From assembly GCA_047637855.1 (NCBI GenBank), contig JBLJBF010000118.1:1-7655 (forward strand): a DNA stretch of 7,655 nucleotides. The letters are read 5' to 3'. The position numbers were made by a program, and so were the translations under genes. This DNA is from Pseudoflavonifractor sp047637855 (lineage in GTDB: Bacteria; Bacillota; Clostridia; Oscillospirales; Oscillospiraceae). The notes under the pieces were generated by a model. The model saw only the letters and a list, made by a program, of their open reading frames with translations. It did not search any database and was not told where the DNA came from. This document shows positions 1 to 5,306 of this stretch, piece after piece. How positions within the stretch are numbered: the first letter of the stretch is position 1; every line of letters starts with the position of its first letter.

Positions 1-138
1 AAGGCGGCCGAGCTGCTGCGCACCACCGACGATAAGACCTACGTGGTGGCCGAAAAAGTGGGCTACGACGAGCCGAACTATTTCAGCTATGTTTTCAAAC
101 GGAAATTCGGGGTGTCCCCGTCGCAGTACCGCAAGTAG
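1..138 (+). CDS. AraC-family response regulator, C-terminal end only (YesN-like)
   Basis: The window opens inside this gene; 45 codons in frame 1 run to a TAG at 136-138. The visible residues are the end of an AraC/XylS DNA-binding domain: an A-ELL-TTDDKTYVVAEKVGYDEPN stretch forms the second helix-turn-helix, followed by the family signature YFSYVFKRKFGVSPSQYR. This half of the domain contacts DNA. The next gene is a His_kinase-type sensor kinase, and regulator-then-kinase pairs of this sort are the YesN/YesM class of two-component systems. I therefore infer an N-terminal phospho-receiver domain upstream of the window, although a stand-alone AraC activator cannot be excluded. Its likely targets are the sugar transport genes downstream. 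Confidence 0.88.
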   Translation, partial: KAAELLRTTDDKTYVVAEKVGYDEPNYFSYVFKRKFGVSPSQYRK

Positions 139-181
139 CCCGATTTTTTGGGGCTGAGCCGCAGTGTATATTGTACCCCGT

Positions 182-216
182 AGGGGTCGATGTCCTCATC
201 GACCCGCCAAGGCGGC
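182..216. repeat. Double palindrome in the regulator-kinase gap (REP-like)
   Basis: A perfect 9-base inverted repeat, GGGTCGATG (184-192) and CATCGACCC (197-205), is separated by the 4-base loop TCCT. It abuts a second perfect hairpin, CCGCC (204-208), AA, GGCGG (211-215). A shorter CCCC-GTA-GGGG palindrome lies just before it, from about 176. There is no T-run after the stems, so it does not look like a rho-independent terminator. From memory, GTAGGGG-headed palindromes of this design are scattered through Oscillospiraceae genomes as intergenic repeats; that identification is unconfirmed. The rest of the 139-274 gap has no gene. It includes a TATATT at 167-172 with no good -35 partner, and the kinase ribosome binding site. 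Confidence 0.6.
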
Positions 217-274
217 AGGGGTCCATCGTACCACGCGGCCGCCCGTGATTTTATAACAGAGAGGAGAGGCAGAG

Positions 275-2077
275 GTGGCGAAGGGGATCATTGCGTGGCT
301 CAACCGGCGGTTTTCCAGGGGCAGCATCCGCAGCACCATGTTCGCCTCTTTCACCATCAGCGCCATCGCGGCGATTATGCTCACCGGTGTCACGCTCTAC
401 GTCCGTTTTTCGGTTCAGCTGGACGCCACCATCAGCCAGGAAAACGAGATGCTGGTGGACCAGGTGAGCCAGTCCCTGTCCACCTATCTGCGTGATATGA
501 TCCGCCTGTCCGACTCCATCAGCTACAACGTGGCCAAAAATACCAACATTGAGGACGTCACCCTCCTGTCTGAGCGGATGCGCCTTTTGTACAATACCTA
601 CAGCGACTATGTGGAGAACATTGCCCTCTTCACAAACGACGGGAGGCTTCTTGCCACCGCGCCCCCGGCCAGAGCCCAGGAGGGGGTGTCCGCGGTCGGG
701 TTCGACTGGTTTGTCCGGGCGCTGGGCCGTACCGAGAACATCCACTTCGGCGGCCCCACGGTGGAGAACTTCTTTGCCGACGTGGGGTACGACTACAAGT
801 GGGTCATCCCCCTCTCCTGCGCCGTGGCGCTGACCCAGGGGAAGGATACCCAGGTGGGCGTGCTCCTCATCGACCTGAAGTACCAGGCCCTGTCGGATAT
901 TCTCAGCAACGTCCAGCTCTCGGGCAGCGGGTACGCCTACCTCATCGACGGCACGGGGCAGATGCTCTACCACCCCTACCGCCAGCGCATTGCCACCGGG
1001 ATGCTCACCGAGACCAACCTCCAGGCCGCCGGGCGGCCCGACGGGGTGTACACCGAGGAAAACGGCGGGCAGGCCCGCTCGATTATCATCCGGGGGGTGG
1101 GGTACACCGGCTGGAAGGTGGTGGGGGTCGTGGGCAGGCCCAGGATCACGCTGGGCGGCAGCCAGGATATTTTGTCCATCGTGGTCATCTTCTGCGCCTT
1201 CTTGGAACTGCTGATCTTGATCAACTTCAACCTGGCCAAGAAGATCACCGACCCCATCCACCTGCTGGAGGAGTCGGTGGCCGGGCTGGAGCAGAGCATG
1301 GAGGGGACCATCTACGTGGGGGGTACGGCCGAGACCCTCGCCCTTGGCCTGGCCATACAGAAGATGGTGGGCCAGATGCGTAAGCTGACCGACGACATCG
1401 TCCGGGAGCACGAGCAGAAGCAAAAGAGCGAGCTCAACGCCCTCCAGGCCCAGATCAACCCCCATTTCCTCTATAATACGCTGGACACCATCGTCTGGAT
1501 GATCGAGAACGACAGACAGGAGGATGCGGCGAGGGCCATCACGGCATTGGCGCGGTTTTTCCGCATCAGCCTATCCAAGGGGCGCAACATCATCCCCGTG
1601 CGGGACGAGCTGGAGCATGTGCGCAACTACCTGCTGATCCAGGAGATGCGCTATAAAAACAAATTCCGCTACGCGGTGGAGTGCGGCGAGGCGGTGGGGG
1701 GCCTATCCACCATCAAGCTGGTGGTCCAGCCCATTGTGGAGAACGCCATCTACCACTCCATGGACTTTATGGACGGCGGGGACGGGCTCATCCTCATCCG
1801 GGCGGAGGCGCAGGACGGAGTTTTGCGCATCTCGGTAGAGGACAACGGCCTGGGCATGACCCCCGACGTGGTGCGGCGGCTGCTGGACGGGCCGCCCAAG
1901 GAGGAGTCCAGGTATCCCAGCCGCGGCTCGGGCATCGGGCTGAAGAACGTGCAGGACCGCATCCGGCTCTACTTCGGGCCCCAGTATGGCGTTGACATTC
2001 GGAGCGAGCCCGATGTGGGCACCCGAATTACGCTGACGATGCCCGCGGTGCCCTATGGGGAAATGGAGGAATCGTGA
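275..2077 (+). CDS. Membrane sensor histidine kinase, YesM/LytS-like (His_kinase + HATPase_c)
   Basis: This 600-residue sensor kinase autophosphorylates and should pass phosphate to the AraC-type regulator just upstream. The start is a GTG with GAGGAG at 261-266, 8 bases before it. A first membrane helix spans about residues 22-43. An extracellular region of about 250 residues follows, with a dCache-like pattern (a GYAYLIDGTGQMLYHP segment near 218-233). A second helix at about 299-316 leads into a poorly conserved HAMP-like linker. The His_kinase (PF06580) phospho-acceptor motif QINPHFLYN is at 393-401 with H397. The ATP-binding domain has the N box (QPIVENAIYH, N490), the G1 box DNGLGM (523-528) and the G2 box GSGIGL (551-556). 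All catalytic motifs are intact. The stop overlaps the next ATG by one base, so the kinase and the following binding protein are probably translated together. The ligand is not shown by the sequence; context suggests a sugar. Confidence 0.93.
   Translation: MAKGIIAWLNRRFSRGSIRSTMFASFTISAIAAIMLTGVTLYVRFSVQLDATISQENEMLVDQVSQSLSTYLRDMIRLSDSISYNVAKNTNIEDVTLLSERMRLLYNTYSDYVENIALFTNDGRLLATAPPARAQEGVSAVGFDWFVRALGRTENIHFGGPTVENFFADVGYDYKWVIPLSCAVALTQGKDTQVGVLLIDLKYQALSDILSNVQLSGSGYAYLIDGTGQMLYHPYRQRIATGMLTETNLQAAGRPDGVYTEENGGQARSIIIRGVGYTGWKVVGVVGRPRITLGGSQDILSIVVIFCAFLELLILINFNLAKKITDPIHLLEESVAGLEQSMEGTIYVGGTAETLALGLAIQKMVGQMRKLTDDIVREHEQKQKSELNALQAQINPHFLYNTLDTIVWMIENDRQEDAARAITALARFFRISLSKGRNIIPVRDELEHVRNYLLIQEMRYKNKFRYAVECGEAVGGLSTIKLVVQPIVENAIYHSMDFMDGGDGLILIRAEAQDGVLRISVEDNGLGMTPDVVRRLLDGPPKEESRYPSRGSGIGLKNVQDRIRLYFGPQYGVDIRSEPDVGTRITLTMPAVPYGEMEES
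2065..2069 (+). promoter_or_regulatory. Ribosome binding site that sets the start at 2077
   Basis: GGAGG lies inside the end of the kinase gene. It is 7 bases from the ATG at 2077 but only 4 from the in-frame GTG at 2074. The spacing favours ATG 2077, which overlaps the kinase TGA (2075-2077) by one base. This is a typical translational-coupling arrangement. Confidence 0.65.
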
Positions 2078-2982
2078 TGAAAAAAGGAGAACGGGGTCTT
2101 TTTTTCGCGGTGCTCCTGGTGCTGGTTACCGCTTTGGTGCTGCTGGTGGTGCAGAAGGTAAGGGGGGACGACGCGCCCAAGATCTACCGCGTGTCGGTTT
2201 TGCTGGACGGGGCCGACGGCAACGGCTGGAGGAATTTCCGCGCGGGGCTGAACCAGGCGGCGCTGGAGCGGAACGTGGACCTGCGCTTCATCACCCGGTA
2301 CGACGGCGAGGGCGGCCAGACCGACGTGCTCCGCCAGGAGTGGGAGGGGGAGACCGAGGGGGTCATCCTCGTCCCGGCCGACGCGGAGAAACTGGGTGAG
2401 ACTTTGAGGGAAGCCCCGGCGGGGCTCGCCGTATGCGTGGTGGGGCCCGCCCTCTCTGCCGGGCGGGTGGACAGCTATGTCTCCCCCGACTATGACAGGA
2501 TGGGTCGCCGCCTGGCCGATGCCGTGGCCGCGGCGGGAGGGACCTGTACCCTCTTCATCAGCGAGAAACCCAGCGCGGCGGCCGGCCTCATCGCGGCGGG
2601 GCTGGCGGCGGGGCTGGAGGAGCGGGGAATTGTCCTCACCCGGGAGACGGTGGGGGGCAATGGCATTGCCGGTCTGCCTGAAAAAGGGACGCTGGCGGCG
2701 GTGGAGAGCGCGGTGGCCGAGGCGCTGTGCGACGCCCCCGGCGGTGCGGGGCGGATCTATGGCATAGGCACCTCTGACCGGCTCCTCCGGAGCCTTGAGG
2801 ATGGAACGGCCGCCGCTCTGGTGGTACAGAGCGACTTTGACGCGGGCTATCTGTCCCTTTCCCGGGTGGTGTCCCGTCTCTCCCAGGAGAAGGCGGGCAA
2901 CGCGGCGCTGGAGAGCTACTGCGCCACACGGGAGAATATGTTTGAGTACCCCATGAGCGATATTCTATTCAGTACCTACTAG
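2077..2982 (+). CDS. Membrane-anchored periplasmic-binding-protein-like protein (Peripla_BP_4 type), putative sensor partner
   Basis: This 301-residue protein begins with a short positive stretch (MKKGER) and one hydrophobic helix at about 8-25. No lipobox cysteine follows, so it is probably held by an uncleaved signal anchor with its domain outside the cell. The rest resembles the LacI/RbsB-type sugar-binding fold. It has an opening strand YRVSVLLDG followed by an aromatic GNGWRNFRAG segment, and a late region (IGTSDRLLRSLEDG, then VVQSDFDAGY) that matches the hinge and final lobe of ribose-binding-like proteins. The segments are divergent and I cannot name the ligand. It overlaps the kinase gene by one base and no permease gene lies beside it. 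This suggests a sensing rather than a transport role, comparable to XylFII, the xylose-binding partner of the LytS kinase in Clostridium beijerinckii; that role is inferred. An in-frame GTG at 2074 is an alternative start. Confidence 0.8.
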   Translation: MKKGERGLFFAVLLVLVTALVLLVVQKVRGDDAPKIYRVSVLLDGADGNGWRNFRAGLNQAALERNVDLRFITRYDGEGGQTDVLRQEWEGETEGVILVPADAEKLGETLREAPAGLAVCVVGPALSAGRVDSYVSPDYDRMGRRLADAVAAAGGTCTLFISEKPSAAAGLIAAGLAAGLEERGIVLTRETVGGNGIAGLPEKGTLAAVESAVAEALCDAPGGAGRIYGIGTSDRLLRSLEDGTAAALVVQSDFDAGYLSLSRVVSRLSQEKAGNAALESYCATRENMFEYPMSDILFSTY

Positions 2983-2988
2983 AGGAGG
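2983..2988 (+). promoter_or_regulatory. Ribosome binding site that sets the start at 2997
   Basis: A perfect AGGAGG sits 8 bases before the ATG at 2997. An in-frame GTG at 2988 would begin inside this same motif, so it cannot be the real start. The shorter protein also gives a cleaner lipoprotein signal peptide. Confidence 0.8.
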
Positions 2989-2996
2989 TGGCCGCT

Positions 2997-4004
2997 ATGC
3001 GTATCCGCCGCGTTCTGGCGCTTGCCATGGCCGCCCTGCTGGTTTTACCGGCGGGCTGTGGGAAGGGTGAACCGAGGGAAGAGCCCATCCGTATCGGCGT
3101 TTTCATTTATAAAGGGGACGACACCTATATCGCCAATATGGTCGCCGTTCTCCAGGAGCAAGTAGATGCCTACTGCCGGGAGACGGGGGCCAAGGTTCAC
3201 CTCGCCGTGTCCGATGCCCAGGAGAGCCAGGCCACCCAGAACGACCAGATCGACCGGCTCATCTCCCTCAATTACGATGTGCTCTGCGTCAACCTGGTGG
3301 ACCGCACCGACGCGGGGCGGGTGGTGGACAAGGCCCGCGCCGCCGACGTGCCGCTCATCTTCTTCAACCGGGAGCCGGTGCAGGAGGATCTGACCTCCTG
3401 GAGCAAGGTGTACTATGTGGGCTCGAACGCCCGGGAGTCGGCCGAGCTCCAGGCCGGCATCGTGCTGGACCGCTGGGAGAAGGACCGGGCCTCCCTGGAC
3501 TTAAACGGCGACGGGATCTTGCAGTATATCATGCTGGAGGGGGAGACCCGGCATCAGGACACCATCATCCGCACCGAGGTGCCCATTCAGACCCTCAAGG
3601 ACGCGGGCGTTCCCCTGGAGCGGGTAGACGGGGGCCAGGCAAACTGGATCCGCAGCCAGGCCGCCGCGCTGACTGAGGGCTACTTCGAGGCCCACAGGGG
3701 GGCCATTGAGATGATCTTCTGCAACAACGACGATATGGCCCTGGGCACCGCCGACACGGTGCAGAGGCTGGGCCTGGACTTTCACAACATCGTGGGCATT
3801 GACGGCACCCCCCAGGGCATCGCGGCGGTGGACGACGGAAGACTGATGGGCACCGTGGTCATGGACGGACCGGCCCACGGCGAGGTCATCTTCCGCATGG
3901 CCCTGGCCCTGGCCAAAGGGGAGGATGTGTCGAAGGTTGCCGACATCGGGGAGGACCGCTCGGTGCGCATCCCCATGTATGTCTACACCGGGAGCGGATC
4001 CTAG
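2997..4004 (+). CDS. Galactose/glucose-binding-protein-like lipoprotein, MglB paralogue
   Basis: This 335-residue protein has a signal peptide MRIRRVLALAMAALLVLP ending in LPAGC, with C21 the likely lipid-bearing cysteine. Proline at -3 is unusual for a lipobox. Only about 10 residues separate C21 from the first strand, so it sits close to the membrane. By eye alignment to E. coli MglB (mature numbering), it keeps the sugar contacts Y10, D14, N91, H152, D154, R158, W183, N211 and D236, as Y38, D42, N124, H186, D188, R192, W217, N244 and D269. F16 is Y44 and N256 is replaced by M289. The calcium loop DLNGDGILQ (168-176) and its partner glutamate (E238) are present. It starts 14 bases after the anchored binding protein and probably shares its transcript with the kinase. 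It may be a sensor-linked binding protein or a second receptor for the MglAC transporter; the sequence does not decide between these. Confidence 0.87.
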   Translation: MRIRRVLALAMAALLVLPAGCGKGEPREEPIRIGVFIYKGDDTYIANMVAVLQEQVDAYCRETGAKVHLAVSDAQESQATQNDQIDRLISLNYDVLCVNLVDRTDAGRVVDKARAADVPLIFFNREPVQEDLTSWSKVYYVGSNARESAELQAGIVLDRWEKDRASLDLNGDGILQYIMLEGETRHQDTIIRTEVPIQTLKDAGVPLERVDGGQANWIRSQAAALTEGYFEAHRGAIEMIFCNNDDMALGTADTVQRLGLDFHNIVGIDGTPQGIAAVDDGRLMGTVVMDGPAHGEVIFRMALALAKGEDVSKVADIGEDRSVRIPMYVYTGSGS

Positions 4005-4032
4005 GGCGTTTGGTGGAAATGTACAATGGATT

Positions 4033-4061
4033 TTTTAAACTGAGGAGATATTTTATATAAG
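4033..4061 (+). promoter_or_regulatory. Candidate promoter of the mglBAC transport genes (TATATAAG)
   Basis: The 151-base gap between the two binding-protein genes (4005-4155) is strikingly AT-rich against its GC-rich neighbours. It contains TATATAAG at 4054-4061, a good -10 element. The hexamer 17 bases upstream is only T-rich (around 4031-4038), not TTGACA. A good -10 with a poor -35 is what an activator-dependent promoter looks like, fitting control by the upstream AraC-type regulator. No convincing direct-repeat operator could be picked out by eye. Confidence 0.4.
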
Positions 4062-4100
4062 TCAGTAGGATTTTCTATGGTTTTTTCCTTTGTCTCCAGA

Positions 4101-4106
4101 TATGAT
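4101..4106 (+). promoter_or_regulatory. Alternative -10 element TATGAT before mglB
   Basis: TATGAT lies 50 bases before the mglB start. The hexamer 17 bases upstream (TGGTTT, 4078-4083) is a weak -35. It falls in the loop of a 7-base stem with one G-T pair, TGTCTCC (4091-4097) with GGGGACA (4108-4114). It competes with TATATAAG at 4054-4061 as the real promoter, and both could be used. Confidence 0.3.
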
Positions 4107-4155
4107 AGGGGACAGACAGGTCCACAGCCTGAAAAAATAAGGAGGAAATTTTGAA

Positions 4156-5193
4156 ATGAAGAAACTGACCGCCTTGCTGCTCTCTGCTGTTCTGGTACTC
4201 AGTCTGGCCGCCTGCGGCGGCACTCCCGCCGCGTCCCCCTCCGGCTCTGCTGCTCCTTCGGGCTCCGCCGCTCCCTCCGCTTCCACCCCGGTCAAGGCCG
4301 GCGGCACCATCGGCATCTGCATTTACAAGTTTGACGACAACTTCATGACGGTGTATCGGAACAACCTCCAGTCCATCCTGGAGAAGAAGGGCTACAAAGT
4401 CACAATCGCGGACGGCAATAACGACCAGGCCAAGCAGACCGAGCAGATCAACACCTTTATCACCCAGGGTGTGGACGCGCTGATCATCAACCCCGTCCAG
4501 ACCACCGCTGCCGCCGCCATCATCAACCTGGTAAAAAGTGCGAATGTCCCCACTGTGATCATCAACCGTGAGCCTTCGGCCGCCGATATGAACCTCTACG
4601 ACAAGCTGGCTTACGTGGGCGCCGACGCCTCCCAGTCCGGCACCTTCCAGGGTCAGATCATTGCCAACAGCCCCAATAAGGGCGACATTAACGGCGACGG
4701 CGTGGTCTCTTACATCATGATCCAGGGCGACCCCGAGAACGTCGATGCAAAGCTGCGCACCGAGTACTCCGTGAAGGCGCTCACCGACGCCGGCATCAAG
4801 GTCGAGCAGCTCGATATGCAGCGCGGCGACTGGGATCAGGAGAAGGGCCAGACCATCTGCGCCAACGACCTGGCCAAGTTCGGCGATAAGGTTGAGGTTG
4901 TCTTCTGCAACAACGACGCTATGGCGCTGGGCGCGCTGCAGGCCATCAAGACTGCCGGCCGCACCGTGGGCAAGGACATCTATCTGGTCGGTGTTGACGC
5001 ACTGGATGACGCTGTTGCCAAGGTAAACTCCGGCGAGATGACCGGCACCGTGCTGAATGACGCCGTGGGCCAGGCATCCAAGGCTGTCGATGTCATGGAG
5101 ATGCTGCTCAATGGCAAAACCGTCGAGAAGAAGTACATCGTCGATTATGTCATGGTGACCAAGGACAACGTTGCCGACTACATGAAGAAGTAA
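4156..5193 (+). CDS. mglB: Galactose/glucose ABC transporter substrate-binding lipoprotein MglB
   Basis: This 345-residue extracellular receptor delivers sugar (galactose, glucose or methyl-galactoside in the known family) to MglAC. The signal peptide ends in the lipobox LAAC with lipidated C20. A low-complexity linker of Ala, Ser, Pro and Gly (about 23-45) includes a twice-repeated PSGSAA. The binding domain matches E. coli MglB: IYKFDDNF (Y57, D61, F63), N137, D197, R201, W226, N253, D281 and N301 correspond to sugar contacts Y10, D14, F16, N91, D154, R158, W183, N211, D236 and N256. The residue at the H152 position is N195. The calcium loop DINGDGVVS (177-185) is present with E247 as its partner. 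AAGGAGG at 4139-4145 is the ribosome binding site, 10 bases from the ATG. It is the first gene of the transport block, followed by mglA and mglC. True substrate range cannot be fixed from the sequence. Confidence 0.93.
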   Translation: MKKLTALLLSAVLVLSLAACGGTPAASPSGSAAPSGSAAPSASTPVKAGGTIGICIYKFDDNFMTVYRNNLQSILEKKGYKVTIADGNNDQAKQTEQINTFITQGVDALIINPVQTTAAAAIINLVKSANVPTVIINREPSAADMNLYDKLAYVGADASQSGTFQGQIIANSPNKGDINGDGVVSYIMIQGDPENVDAKLRTEYSVKALTDAGIKVEQLDMQRGDWDQEKGQTICANDLAKFGDKVEVVFCNNDAMALGALQAIKTAGRTVGKDIYLVGVDALDDAVAKVNSGEMTGTVLNDAVGQASKAVDVMEMLLNGKTVEKKYIVDYVMVTKDNVADYMKK

Positions 5194-5208
5194 GCATAAG
5201 GGCTGACA

Positions 5209-5244
5209 GGGAGTGCGTGTGCGTGAATGCGCGCACGCACTCTC
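5209..5244 (+). promoter_or_regulatory. Strong stem-loop between mglB and mglA
   Basis: The left arm GAGTGCGTGTGCG (5211-5223) pairs with CGCGCACGCACTC (5230-5242) through 13 pairs, one of them G-T, around the 6-base loop TGAATG. Two more outer pairs (5210-5243, a G-T; 5209-5244, a G-C) extend it to 15. It begins 15 bases after the mglB stop. The sequence after it (TCTTCAATCTCGCTTTT) has no proper T-run, so it is a weak terminator at best. It more likely stabilises the mglB message or partly reduces read-through into mglA, giving more binding protein than transporter. E. coli has repeated palindromes in the same mglB-mglA gap. Confidence 0.7.
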
Positions 5245-5254
5245 TTCAATCTCG

Positions 5255-5286
5255 CTTTTGGCAGAGGAGTCCATCCTGCGCAAAAG
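5255..5286 (+). promoter_or_regulatory. Second stem-loop just before the mglA ribosome binding site
   Basis: CTTTTGGCAG (5255-5264) pairs with CTGC (5276-5279) and CAAAAG (5281-5286). That makes 10 pairs with G5280 bulged and an 11-base loop. It ends 6 bases before the mglA ribosome binding site, so it could affect mglA translation or cap a processed 5' end. The pairing is real; the function is speculative. Confidence 0.4.
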
Positions 5287-5292
5287 TCTCAT

Positions 5293-5299
5293 AGGGGGG
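5293..5299 (+). promoter_or_regulatory. Unusual mglA ribosome binding site AGGGGGG
   Basis: AGGGGGG stands 7 bases before the mglA ATG at 5307, in place of the AGGAGG seen at other genes here. It is a weaker match to the 16S tail because the internal A is missing. That is consistent with lower mglA output than mglB. Confidence 0.6.
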
Positions 5300-5306
5300 T
5301 CAGTGA

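Noticed and set aside
137..155. AGCCC...GGGCT inverted repeat with a T-run after the regulator gene
   Set aside because: The T-run is inside the loop (144-149), not after the stem, and the stem is only 5 pairs. It does not have terminator geometry.
251..1465. Long open frame of 404 codons on the minus strand
   Set aside because: It lies antisense to the histidine kinase, whose motifs are all intact. The predicted protein is rich in His, Gly, Val and Asp with no domain, as expected of a shadow frame in GC-rich DNA.
2988..2996. GTG at 2988 as the start of the upstream MglB-like gene
   Set aside because: It would overlap the AGGAGG itself. ATG at 2997 has correct spacing and a better signal peptide.
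4075..5292. Open frame of 405 codons on the minus strand
   Set aside because: It is antisense to mglB. The Gly/Ala/Ser-rich stretch is the reverse of the MglB linker and there is no recognisable domain or good ribosome binding site.
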